From: Pedosphaera sp.
GTDB taxonomy: Bacteria > Verrucomicrobiota > Verrucomicrobiia > Limisphaerales > Pedosphaeraceae
Reading direction: 5' to 3'
DNA: 64,000 nucleotides
Assembly (NCBI GenBank): GCA_028293325.1
Contig: JAQGPA010000179.1
Coordinates: 1-64,000, forward strand
Both the position numbers and the translations under genes were made by a program. Below the pieces are notes generated by a model. That model was not told the origin of the DNA. It ran no database searches and worked only from the letters and a program-made list of their open reading frames with translations. Shown piece by piece: positions 1-8,522 of the stretch; the stretch's first letter is position 1; each line of letters starts with the position of its first letter.

Positions 1-149
1 GGCGCGGTACGGGTGCCATCCGGAACGATGAGCAATACCTTTTTATCGCGATATTCCTTGGCCGGACAGGCCTGGGCAACCACCTCCGCGACCTGTTCGG
101 CAGTGACACTGCCGCCAGTTGGAGCCGTCTGGGAAAGCGTTTTGTTCAC
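1..149 (-). CDS. LarA-like (DUF2088) protein, N-terminal fragment
   Basis: Only the first 49 or so codons lie in the window; the gene continues past base 1. The start is GTG at 149, because an in-frame TAA lies three codons upstream. The visible protein has a polar N-terminus followed by a beta-strand segment ending VLLIVPDGTRTA. This resembles the N-terminal D-x-T-R segment of nickel-pincer lactate racemase LarA and its sugar-acid epimerase relatives. It reads in the same direction as the SDR gene behind it, so the two may share a sugar-acid pathway. The family call rests on one short motif, and the substrate cannot be told. Confidence 0.5.
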   Translation of the reverse strand, partial: MNKTLSQTAPTGGSVTAEQVAEVVAQACPAKEYRDKKVLLIVPDGTRTA

Positions 150-214
150 GGTTGAAGCTTAAGTTATTTTTCAAATTCCACCACTGCTAAGAGAGGCGGA
201 TTCCGGCGCGACAA

Positions 215-1021
215 TTAAATGGTTTGGGACAGGAAGCCGCCATCCACGCGGATTTCCGTGCCGGTCACAAAGCTGCTGGCTTTGGAACTGGCGAGAAAAA
301 CGGCAGCGCCAACCAGCTCTTCCGCCCTGCCGAAACGGCCCATGGGCGTGTGGCCGAGAATCGATGCCGCGCGTGCGGTGGGGGTGCCGTCTTCGTTGAA
401 GAGCAGCTTACGATTCTGGTCGGCGGGAAAAAATCCCGGAGTCAGGGCATTGACGCGAACATTTTTTGGAGCCCATTCGCGCGCGAGAAACTGCGTGAGG
501 CTGATGACCGCCGCCTTGGAGGCGGAATAGGCAACGACTCGGGAGAGCGGGATGCCGGCGGAAACGCTACCGAAGTTGATTACGCTGCCCTGGCCACGGC
601 TGATCATGGCGGGACCAAATTCCTGGCAAGGCAACAAAACACCGCCGACCAGATTCAGTTCAAAATTTGCCTGCCAATCGCAAAGTTCAATATGTTCGAT
701 CTTGCGGTCGCCCGTGACGGTGGTTTTGGGGTCGTTGCCGCCGGCGGCGTTAACGAGGATGGTGGGATGGCCCAAAGCCTTTTGGATTTCCTGATGGGCC
801 TGGCGCAGGCTTTCGCGCGACATGGCATCGACCGCAAAGAATTTGGCGTGACCGCCGCGGTGCTTGATGCGTTCCACGCAGGCTTCGCCGCGTTCCGCAT
901 TGCGGCCCAGCACCGCAATCTTGGCGCCGGCTTCCCCAAGGCCTTCCGCCACTGCGCCGCCCAAAGCACCCGTGGCGCCGATAACTACAGCGACATCACC
1001 CGACAAATCGAATAATTTCAT
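215..1021 (-). CDS. SDR family NAD(P)-dependent oxidoreductase
   Basis: A 268-residue classical short-chain dehydrogenase. The N-terminal Rossmann motif is GATGALGG (about residues 14-21), NAAGG follows near residue 90, and the catalytic Y-x3-K reads YSASK with an upstream Ser in INFGS. The C-terminal VDGGF is typical of the fold. I chose ATG 1021 (MKLFDLSG) because the longer reading frame adds 34 basic residues that run into xseA and match no SDR N-terminus. The insertion with a conserved GGNDP resembles SDR-type fructuronate/mannonate oxidoreductases. With a LarA-like gene next door, a role in hexuronate or other sugar-acid metabolism is plausible but inferred. Confidence 0.85.
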   Translation of the reverse strand: MKLFDLSGDVAVVIGATGALGGAVAEGLGEAGAKIAVLGRNAERGEACVERIKHRGGHAKFFAVDAMSRESLRQAHQEIQKALGHPTILVNAAGGNDPKTTVTGDRKIEHIELCDWQANFELNLVGGVLLPCQEFGPAMISRGQGSVINFGSVSAGIPLSRVVAYSASKAAVISLTQFLAREWAPKNVRVNALTPGFFPADQNRKLLFNEDGTPTARAASILGHTPMGRFGRAEELVGAAVFLASSKASSFVTGTEIRVDGGFLSQTI

Positions 1022-1091
1022 AGTTTGGATCTGATTGAATGCGGATTGTGCTTTAAGTGGGGCTATCCGTGAAGAAATTTTTGTGAACCGG

Positions 1092-2486
1092 CTATTCACC
1101 CGCGACTTTGCTGGTGATTTCACCTTCTTTTAAGCGTGTCCTTAAGCGCTGACCTGCCTTTACTTCGATTGCGGCCCGGATGACCTTGCCGGTGGCGGCG
1201 TCCATAGTGATGGAATAGCCACGGGCGAGGACTTGTTCCGGCCCAAGCAGGCGCAAGCGAGTTTCCAGTGTGGACAGGCCGTTTTGGAAATTATGCAATT
1301 GGTGTTGGGCAAGCTCCAGCAAGCGCCGTTGTTCCTGTTGCAAAAGTTCGCGGCGTTGTTGCAAAAGTTGTCGGGGCCGAACACGCAGCAGGCGTTCCTG
1401 CAGATTTCGCCAGGCAAACTTTTGATCGCGAGTCCCCTGTTTGACACAACGCGAGAGACTGACTTGCAAATCATCCAGGCGCTGCAACCATTCATCGAAC
1501 CGACGACGTGGATGCACCCGGGCCAGACGCTGGAGCAGTTGGTCGATTTCATGTTCCTTGTCCTCCAACTGCTGCCGGGCGAGTTGGCCCATGCGGTTGG
1601 CGACGGCAGACAGAAATTGGCAACTGGAGAAGACCCCCTCGGTGATAATCTCGGCAGCGGCGCTGGGGGTGGCAGCCCGGAGGTCGGCGACGAAATCGCT
1701 GATGGTAAAATCAATTTCGTGACCGACGGCGGAAACCACCGGCAGGCGAGATTCAAAAATTGCGCGGGCGACAACTTCTTCGTTGAAGGCCCAAAGGTCT
1801 TCCAAGCTGCCGCCACCGCGCGTCACCAGAATAAGATCAAGGGCAGGCGCATCCGCGTCCCATTCATTCAACAGACGAATGGCAGCGGCGATTTCCTCGG
1901 CGGCCCCCTGCCCTTGCACGCGACAGGGAACGAGCACCATGGCCAACCCGGGATTCCGCCGTTGCACCACGTGCAGAACGTCACGAATGGCGGCGCCGGT
2001 GGGTGAAGTCACGATGCCGATGCGTTGGGGATATTGCGGCAGAGACCGTTTACGTTCCTGGGCAAAAAGCCCTTCCGCGTTCAACTTTTGCTTGAGCTTT
2101 TCAAACGCCTGTTGCAAAGCGCCCACGCCTTGCAATTCCACGGCGGTGACGCGCAACTGGTATTGGCCGCGCGGTTCGTAAACGGTCAGGTTGCCCTGTA
2201 AAATCACCTTGCGGCCATCCTGCAACAGCGCCCGGCTTTCGCGGGCTTCATTGCGGAACAAAACGCAGTTCACCTGGGAATCGACATCCTTGAGCGTAAA
2301 GTAACTGTGGCCGGAACTTTGCGCGCGGAAATTGGTCACTTCGCCAGTGACCCAGACCTGCCCGACCTGTTTCTCGAGCAGGCGCTTCACCTGCGTGGTG
2401 AGTTCGGAAACCGTCAGCACCTGACGCGTTGTTTCCGTGGGGAAGAGTTCCCCGAAGTCCCATTGTGATTTAACCGGTTTGGCCAT
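1092..2486 (-). CDS. xseA: exodeoxyribonuclease VII large subunit
   Basis: A 464-residue protein of normal XseA length. An N-terminal OB-fold (about residues 20-120, including VWVTGEVTNF and GHSYFTLKD) is followed by the catalytic domain with the conserved GIVTSPTGAAIRD and a glycine-rich TRGGGSLEDLWAFN loop. A long basic coiled-coil region and a C-terminal LARGYSI segment complete the family pattern. The enzyme degrades single-stranded DNA to short oligonucleotides in the cytoplasm together with XseB. No xseB is visible beside it or anywhere in this window. It lies 27 bp downstream of the YmdB-like gene on the same strand, so the two are probably co-transcribed. Confidence 0.96.
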   Translation of the reverse strand: MAKPVKSQWDFGELFPTETTRQVLTVSELTTQVKRLLEKQVGQVWVTGEVTNFRAQSSGHSYFTLKDVDSQVNCVLFRNEARESRALLQDGRKVILQGNLTVYEPRGQYQLRVTAVELQGVGALQQAFEKLKQKLNAEGLFAQERKRSLPQYPQRIGIVTSPTGAAIRDVLHVVQRRNPGLAMVLVPCRVQGQGAAEEIAAAIRLLNEWDADAPALDLILVTRGGGSLEDLWAFNEEVVARAIFESRLPVVSAVGHEIDFTISDFVADLRAATPSAAAEIITEGVFSSCQFLSAVANRMGQLARQQLEDKEHEIDQLLQRLARVHPRRRFDEWLQRLDDLQVSLSRCVKQGTRDQKFAWRNLQERLLRVRPRQLLQQRRELLQQEQRRLLELAQHQLHNFQNGLSTLETRLRLLGPEQVLARGYSITMDAATGKVIRAAIEVKAGQRLRTRLKEGEITSKVAGE

Positions 2487-2513
2487 GTTCCTGCCCGCCG
2501 CTGTATAATAATG

Positions 2514-3305
2514 TCAATCCGCCTTCGGCAACAATTCGGAAATGCGCTGGATATTCTCTGCGCGACCCGTGTGGGCGTTGATCTCGACCAACGCTCCTTG
2601 CAACATAACCCGTTCTGTGGCCACAGCAAAGCGTTGGGGCTGCAAGGTCAGAAATCGTTTGATGACCGGTTCAATCTCGCGTCCAATCACACTCTCATGC
2701 GGACCGGTAAAGCCGGCGTCGCTCAAATAAGCCGTGCCGCCGGGGAAAATCTGTTCGTCCGCCGTCTGCACATGGGTGTGCGTGCCGATGAGCGCGCTGA
2801 TCTGGCCGTCCAACATCCGGCCCATGGCGATTTTTTCCGAAGTCGCCTCGGCGTGAAAATCAAGAAAGATGATGTTGGTTTTCTGTCGGAGCCGCTCCAC
2901 TTCCGCGCGGGCGGTGACGAAGGGGTTATCCAAGTCCGGCATGAACGTGCGACCTTGCAGGTTCAAGATGGCGATGGGCGGCTGGTTATCCGCTTGATAG
3001 ACCACACTGCCCTGACCGGGTGTGCCCTTGGGATAATTCAAAGGTCGCACAAAGCGGGATTCATTTTGGAGCAAGCCCACGACTTCCTTCTGGTCCCAGA
3101 GATGGTCGCCGCTGGTGATGATGTTTACGCCGGCGGCAAAGATTTCCCCGGCGGTGTTGGGAGTGATGCCGGAGCCGCCGGCGGAATTTTCTCCATTGGC
3201 GATGATAAGGTCGGGCGAATGTTGACGTCGCAACCGGGGAATGAGTTCACTTACAGCGCGTCGTCCCGGTTCCCCAACAATGTCCCCGATAAAAAGAATC
3301 TTCAC
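2514..3305 (-). CDS. YmdB-family metallophosphoesterase (2',3'-cyclic nucleotide phosphodiesterase type)
   Basis: A calcineurin-like phosphoesterase of the YmdB/TIGR00282 family, 263 residues from GTG 3305. I prefer this start because the protein then begins with the family-typical KILFIGDIVGEPGR, whereas the upstream ATG adds a 24-residue stretch with no family match. Metal-binding motifs are GDIVG (residues 6-10), IANGENSAGG, SGDHLWD and a C-terminal GTHTHVQTADE. In Bacillus and Mycoplasma, relatives hydrolyse 2',3'-cAMP and influence biofilm or RNA metabolism. It probably forms an operon with xseA. The family call is firm and the cellular role is inferred. Confidence 0.9.
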   Translation of the reverse strand: MKILFIGDIVGEPGRRAVSELIPRLRRQHSPDLIIANGENSAGGSGITPNTAGEIFAAGVNIITSGDHLWDQKEVVGLLQNESRFVRPLNYPKGTPGQGSVVYQADNQPPIAILNLQGRTFMPDLDNPFVTARAEVERLRQKTNIIFLDFHAEATSEKIAMGRMLDGQISALIGTHTHVQTADEQIFPGGTAYLSDAGFTGPHESVIGREIEPVIKRFLTLQPQRFAVATERVMLQGALVEINAHTGRAENIQRISELLPKAD

Positions 3306-3404
3306 TGCTTCAAGGTACGCGGAGGGCGTGGGGCAGGCAAGGAAACAACCGACCCGCAGCATGCTGTGTCTTGACATTCTGTTACCAGCCCTTACTCATT
3401 CGGG

Positions 3405-4592
3405 ATGGACTCTCCAAGCAAGAGTGAAGTTACGGATAAGAATTCTGATTTGGCCGTCGGCGCGAAACGCACCGTGACCATCAGTGATATTGCCTTTGGC
3501 GGCGAAGGCGTGGGACGCATTGGTGAGTTTGTGGTCTTCGTGCCGTTCGTGCTGGTGGGAGAAGTGGCCGAGGTGGAAATCACCGAGGTGAAGAAGCGAT
3601 TTGGCCGGGCGCGGTTGCTGCGCGTGGTGCAAGCTTCGCCGGACCGGGTGAGCCCGCCCTGCCGGTATTTCGGCGATTGCGGCGGATGCCAGTATCAACA
3701 TATCGATTACGCGGCGCAGTTGCGGTTGAAGCACAAACAGATTTGCGATTTGTTTGAACGCATCGGCGGTTTTGCGGCGGCAACCATTGCGCCGGTGATC
3801 CCCTGCCCGCAACCGTATGGCTATCGGAATCGCATCATGATCCGGAGCCAGTGGGATAAATTTAAACAGGGGTTGAACATCGGCTTCATCCGGGCGGACA
3901 ACCGGTTGGTGGTGGACATTGAGGAGTGCAAAATTGCGGAACCGGCGCTGAACGAACAGATACGCCACGTGCGGGCGAATCCGCCGCCCAAAGGAGGAAT
4001 CAAGGTGGTATTGCGGGTGGCGGCTGAAGGTTGGGAAGTGCCGCGGGATTCGTTTTTCCAGAATAATTTTTTTCTGCTGCCCAAATTGGTTGAAGTGGCG
4101 CGGCAATGCCTGCAGGAAGGGGGCGCGCGTTTCCTGGTGGATGTCTATTGCGGGGTTGGTTTCTTCAGCATTGAGCTGGCGGATTTGGTCGAGGGGTTTG
4201 TGGGGGTGGAACTGGACCAACTGGCCATCAAGGCCGCGACCCGGAATGCGGCGGCGCGGGGCCGAACGAACGGGGAATTCGTGACCGGCAGGGCGGAAGA
4301 GATGTTGCCCTCACTGTTGGGGCGGTTTTCCGCCGATAAGACGGCGGTGCTACTGGATCCACCGCGCACGGGCATCCTGCCAGAAAACCTTGAAATGCTG
4401 CGGCAAACGAGGCCGCGCCAGATCATTTATGTCTCGTGTCATCCGGCGACCATGGCACGAGACTTGAACATTTTGTGTGCGGGAGGTGTCTTTGAGTTGG
4501 TGAAAGTAAGCCCATTGGACATGTTTCCGCAAACGGCTCATGTGGAGTGCGTTGCAGATTTACGGTTGAAGTCTGACACGGCTTCCGTGTAG
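3405..4592 (+). CDS. 23S rRNA (uracil-C5)-methyltransferase, RlmD/TrmA family
   Basis: A 395-residue SAM-dependent RNA m5U methyltransferase. An N-terminal TRAM domain (about residues 20-75) is followed by a [4Fe-4S] cluster site with spacing C-x5-C-x2-C in CRYFGDCGGC and a later Cys in VDIEECKIA. The SAM motif region reads VDVYCGVGFFSIELA. The catalytic nucleophile is the Cys of YVSCHPATMARDL, and LLDPPRTG is the substrate/SAM loop. The iron-sulfur cysteines point to RlmD-like rather than TrmA-like enzymes, which lack the cluster. It acts on RNA in the cytoplasm. It is divergent from the YmdB-like gene with about 100 bp between the starts, so both promoters probably lie there. Confidence 0.92.
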   Translation: MDSPSKSEVTDKNSDLAVGAKRTVTISDIAFGGEGVGRIGEFVVFVPFVLVGEVAEVEITEVKKRFGRARLLRVVQASPDRVSPPCRYFGDCGGCQYQHIDYAAQLRLKHKQICDLFERIGGFAAATIAPVIPCPQPYGYRNRIMIRSQWDKFKQGLNIGFIRADNRLVVDIEECKIAEPALNEQIRHVRANPPPKGGIKVVLRVAAEGWEVPRDSFFQNNFFLLPKLVEVARQCLQEGGARFLVDVYCGVGFFSIELADLVEGFVGVELDQLAIKAATRNAAARGRTNGEFVTGRAEEMLPSLLGRFSADKTAVLLDPPRTGILPENLEMLRQTRPRQIIYVSCHPATMARDLNILCAGGVFELVKVSPLDMFPQTAHVECVADLRLKSDTASV

Positions 4593-4654
4593 AGTCCGCA
4601 TTCCAATAGCACATTTACCAACCATTTAAGCATGATTTCAACTTTGACCGCCAA

Positions 4655-7330
4655 ATGACAACCGAGACGCAATCCAACCGTGAGGGGAGTTTTGTCAGTT
4701 CCTGGCTGCCGTGGGTGTTGGCGGCGGGCATGCTCCTGGTTTATCTGCTGACGGCGAACCATCGAGTTTGGCCAGGCAGCGTGCCTCAGGTTGCATTACT
4801 GAGTGGCTGGACTTCGCAGCCGAATCTTTTGGGACCCATCACTTTTTTAGTGACCTATCCCCTGCGTTGGCTACCGGCGAGCAGCCTGCCTGCAGGATTA
4901 AGTTTTTTCTCAGCTTTGTGTGCAGCCCTGGCGCTCGCGCAGTTGGCCCGTTCGGTTGCTTTATTGCCCCATGACCGGACCCACGATCAGCGCCAGAGGG
5001 AGCAGAGTGAGTTCTCGCTATTGACAACCCGAAATGCCTGGCTGCCGCCTGCATTGGCCGTGCTGGTCTGCGGTTTCCAAATTACCTTTTGGGAGCATTC
5101 CACGGAAGGAACCGGTGAAATGCTGGATTTGCTGCTGTTTGCTTATTTAACGCGTTGCCTCTTGGAATTCCGACTGAGCCAGAATCAGTTTTGGCTAACC
5201 CGCTTTGCGCTGCTTTACGGCATGGCCATGGCAAACAATTGGGCCATGATTGCTTTTATTCCGTGTTTCCTAACGGCCGTGGTTTGGATTAAAGGATTAA
5301 GTTTCTTCAATCTGCGTTTTCTGGGACGCACTTCACTCGCCTGTCTCGCGGGATTGTCATTGTTCTTGCTTTTACCGCTGATCGCCAGTTTGTCCCATAC
5401 CGGCCATCTTAATTTTTGGACTGGTTTACACCTCACGGCTTCCGCGTACCGATATTATCTTAGCAGTCTGCCCAGGGCCATAATTTTCGTGTTGTGCCTC
5501 ACGTCAGTGTTGCCGGTTTTTATTTTAAGCATTCGCTGGGCTTCATCTTTTGGCGACACAAGCCCGCTGGGCATCTTCCTAGCCACAGCCATGTTTCATA
5601 TTGTCCATGCGCTATTCCTGATTGCCTGCCTCTGGGGGGCATTTGACTCTCCATTGAGCCCTCGCATGCTAGGATTCGGAGTATTCCCCTTCCTGCCTTT
5701 GTATTATCTTGGGGCTTTGAGCATCGGTTATTTCAGCGGTTATTTTCTGCTCATTTTTGGAGCCAGGATCATCAATGTGCGGCGGCGCCCTGCTCCACTC
5801 ATGGCCGTGGTGAACGTTTGTGTAGTGGCCATCGTTTGGCTGTTATTCCTTGCCACCCCCACGCTGCTGTTGTGCAAAAACCTGCCCGCCATAGAACGAA
5901 ACAGGAATAATCCGTTCGTAAAATATCTGGCCACGTTGGGACAGCTTCTCCCGCCGCGGCCCGTGGTAATTCTGAGCGATGATCGTTATCGTCTTTTCAT
6001 GCTGGAAAGCATGTTAAGCCAGGAGCAAAAAAAGACGGAATACTTGTTTATGGATACGGGCACCATGGCGCAGGATCCGACTTACATAAAATTTCTGAAT
6101 CAGCAGCATCCCCAATTCAAACTTGCCGAAGCGGTCAGCAATGATTTCTCCCATATCACGCAGCCTGCGCAGTTGATACATCTTCTGGAGCAGGTTTCCC
6201 AGCACCATGACATCTATTACTTGCATCCCAGCTTTGGCTATTATTTTGAGCGGTTTTACATGGTGCCGCACGGGCCCATCTGCCAGTTGAAGCCGCTCAG
6301 CACCAATGATCTTACCGTCGTCCCGAAGGCGACGAAGGAACAGATTGCAGAAAACCAGGAAATTTGGGCGAAGCTGGCAGCGGAGCAGTTTCCGCAAATA
6401 GTTCGTGCGATCAAGCCGCCGTCTGCTAACGGCCTGATGCATCGGCTAATGGCAAAAGCACATATTAGTGTTGAGCCGGATGGCAGTGCGAATTTGGCTG
6501 GCCATTACTATGCGCGCGCGCTGGATTTTTGGGGCGTCGAGTTGCAAAAAGCAGGATTGTTCCAGGAAGCGGCCGATTACTTCAGCCAGGCCCAAAATTT
6601 AAATCCGGACAGCGTGGCCGCTCAGGTCAACGGCGAATTTAATCATGAACTGCAGGCGGGGAACAAGGTTGTGGTACTGTCGCCCAAAGCGATTGAGGAC
6701 AAATTTGGCACCCGTCGTAGCTGGAATCAGATTCTACAGGAGGATGGCCCTTTTGATCATCCAAGTTTTTGTTATCAGCTGGGCGCGACGTTTGCCAAGA
6801 ACGGACTCCGGCGGCAGGCCATCCAGCAATTTGATCGAGTGGAAGCGCTGGCACCGAATCAGACGGATGCGCAGCTTTGGCTCTCGCAAATGTATTTTTA
6901 TCTCCAGGATTATTCAAATTCAGTGGTCACGGCAGATAAGTTGCTGCAAGTTACTCCGAATAATACCAACGGCTTGTTTCTCAAGGGAATAGCGCTGCTT
7001 CAGTTGGGAAATTATAACAATGCCATAGCATCATTCAACCGCCTCATGAGCCTGCAAACCAACAACTACGCCGCGCAATTAAACCGCGCCATCGCCCAGC
7101 TACAGGCGGGGAATCTCAATGCAGCGCGGCAGGATTATGAAGTCGTAGGCAAAGTCGTTCCGCAAGCTTACCAAGTTTACTATGGACTGGCAGAAATTGC
7201 CTATCGCCAAAAGGACACACCGGCTGCGATTAAGAATTACCAGCTGTATCTGACCAATGCGCCGCCCGACACCACCGAAGCGAAAATGGTCAGCACACGC
7301 TTGAAGGAACTGAAGCCGGAAGAGCATTAG
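4655..7330 (+). CDS. DUF2723 membrane protein with C-terminal TPR repeats
   Basis: An 891-residue polytopic protein. Residues 20-415 contain roughly ten hydrophobic segments in the arrangement of DUF2723, a family related to protein O-mannosyltransferases and other lipid-sugar-dependent glycosyltransferases. This includes an early loop with WEHSTEGTGEMLDL that carries acidic residues. Residues about 440-600 are soluble. Residues 640-880 contain at least four TPR-like helical pairs (for example NGLFLKGIALLQLGNYNNAIASF). It is followed 19 bp later by a GT4 gene with a strong Shine-Dalgarno, and then by a WecA-type gene. A role in assembling or attaching a surface glycan is therefore likely, but the donor and acceptor are unknown. 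Confidence 0.8.
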   Translation: MTTETQSNREGSFVSSWLPWVLAAGMLLVYLLTANHRVWPGSVPQVALLSGWTSQPNLLGPITFLVTYPLRWLPASSLPAGLSFFSALCAALALAQLARSVALLPHDRTHDQRQREQSEFSLLTTRNAWLPPALAVLVCGFQITFWEHSTEGTGEMLDLLLFAYLTRCLLEFRLSQNQFWLTRFALLYGMAMANNWAMIAFIPCFLTAVVWIKGLSFFNLRFLGRTSLACLAGLSLFLLLPLIASLSHTGHLNFWTGLHLTASAYRYYLSSLPRAIIFVLCLTSVLPVFILSIRWASSFGDTSPLGIFLATAMFHIVHALFLIACLWGAFDSPLSPRMLGFGVFPFLPLYYLGALSIGYFSGYFLLIFGARIINVRRRPAPLMAVVNVCVVAIVWLLFLATPTLLLCKNLPAIERNRNNPFVKYLATLGQLLPPRPVVILSDDRYRLFMLESMLSQEQKKTEYLFMDTGTMAQDPTYIKFLNQQHPQFKLAEAVSNDFSHITQPAQLIHLLEQVSQHHDIYYLHPSFGYYFERFYMVPHGPICQLKPLSTNDLTVVPKATKEQIAENQEIWAKLAAEQFPQIVRAIKPPSANGLMHRLMAKAHISVEPDGSANLAGHYYARALDFWGVELQKAGLFQEAADYFSQAQNLNPDSVAAQVNGEFNHELQAGNKVVVLSPKAIEDKFGTRRSWNQILQEDGPFDHPSFCYQLGATFAKNGLRRQAIQQFDRVEALAPNQTDAQLWLSQMYFYLQDYSNSVVTADKLLQVTPNNTNGLFLKGIALLQLGNYNNAIASFNRLMSLQTNNYAAQLNRAIAQLQAGNLNAARQDYEVVGKVVPQAYQVYYGLAEIAYRQKDTPAAIKNYQLYLTNAPPDTTEAKMVSTRLKELKPEEH

Positions 7331-7349
7331 TTAAAGGAGCCGCAAGCCG

Positions 7350-8522
7350 ATGCGCGTCACACACGTCATCACCCGGTTGATCGTGGGCGGCGCCCAGGAG
7401 AACACCATTGCCTCGGTGTTGGGGCTGCAAGGCAAACCCGGTTTGGAAGCGCGATTGATTTCCGGGCCGTCACCGGGACCGGAGGGCTCGCTGGAATCCT
7501 GTTTTGCCGGTTCACCACAATTGTTGACCCACCTGCCGGACTTGGTTCGGCCCATTCATCCGTGGAAAGATTATCTGGCGTGGCGCAATCTGGTGCGGAT
7601 GTTTCGCGCGGAATCGCCGGACATCGTCCATACGCACAGCGGTAAGGCGGGTGTGCTGGGGCGTTTAGCGGCGGCACGGGCGGGCGTGCCTTTGATTGTG
7701 CATACCATCCATGGGCCTTCCTTTGGACCGTTTCAAGGCGCGGCTGCCAATGGAGTTTTTCGTCATGCCGAACGGCGCGCGGCAAGAGTCACCCACCATT
7801 TCGTCACGGTGGCGGACGCGATGAAGGAACAATACCTGGCAGCGGGCATTGGCAAACCGGAACATTACACCCGCATATTCAGCGGTTTTCCCCTGGAGCC
7901 CTTTTTGTCGGCGACGAATGATCCCGTCCTGCGGACACGCTGGGGAATCGGTCCCGACGATATTGTGGTGGGCAAGATTGCGCGGTTGTTCAAGTTGAAG
8001 GGGCATGATGATTTGTTCGACATCGCGCCGGCGCTGGTGCGGGAGCGGCCGAAGGTGAAATTTTTATTGGTGGGCGACGGTCCGTGGCGTGAGCGGCTGG
8101 AAAAGCGGGCGCGTGATGCGGGACTTGAGAAGCATTTTATTTTCACAGGACTGGTGCCGCCGGCGGAAGTGCCGCGCCTGGTTGGGATCATGGATTTGCT
8201 GGTGCATCTCTCGCTGCGCGAAGGATTGCCGCGCGCCTTGCCGCAGGCATTGGCGGCCGCACGGCCGGTGGTGGCTTATGATTGTGACGGAGCCAGGGAA
8301 GTTTGTTTGGACGGAGAAACGGGGATTCTGCTGCGCCCGGGCGACGTGAATGGATTAATGGCGGCCATGAAACGGCTGGTGGACGATGGGGCATTGCGGC
8401 GACGCCTAGGCCAGCGCGGGCAGGAGTTTGTGCGGGAACGTTTCCCGGTTGAGCGGATGGTAGATGATTTGTATGCTCTTTATATGAAGCTCACCGCGCA
8501 ACGACGAATGATCCCGGCGTGA
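7350..8522 (+). CDS. glycosyltransferase family 4
   Basis: A 390-residue GT-B enzyme. The N-terminal acceptor domain begins RVTHVITRLIVGGAQENT with a glycine-rich loop and continues with HTHSGKAG and HTIHGPSFG. The C-terminal donor domain contains VGKIARLFKLKGHDDL and LLVGDGPWR. The nucleotide-sugar signature reads EGLPRALPQ, so the second glutamate of the usual E-x7-E pair is Gln. A clear AAAGGAG lies 11-17 bp before ATG 7350. Its stop overlaps the next start by 4 bp (GTGA), so it should be translationally coupled to the WecA-type transferase. It probably adds a sugar to an undecaprenyl-linked intermediate on the cytoplasmic face. Confidence 0.9.
   Translation: MRVTHVITRLIVGGAQENTIASVLGLQGKPGLEARLISGPSPGPEGSLESCFAGSPQLLTHLPDLVRPIHPWKDYLAWRNLVRMFRAESPDIVHTHSGKAGVLGRLAAARAGVPLIVHTIHGPSFGPFQGAAANGVFRHAERRAARVTHHFVTVADAMKEQYLAAGIGKPEHYTRIFSGFPLEPFLSATNDPVLRTRWGIGPDDIVVGKIARLFKLKGHDDLFDIAPALVRERPKVKFLLVGDGPWRERLEKRARDAGLEKHFIFTGLVPPAEVPRLVGIMDLLVHLSLREGLPRALPQALAAARPVVAYDCDGAREVCLDGETGILLRPGDVNGLMAAMKRLVDDGALRRRLGQRGQEFVRERFPVERMVDDLYALYMKLTAQRRMIPA

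Noticed and set aside
2511-3374. 287-codon plus-strand frame
   Set aside because: It is antisense to the YmdB-like phosphodiesterase, which has all family motifs.
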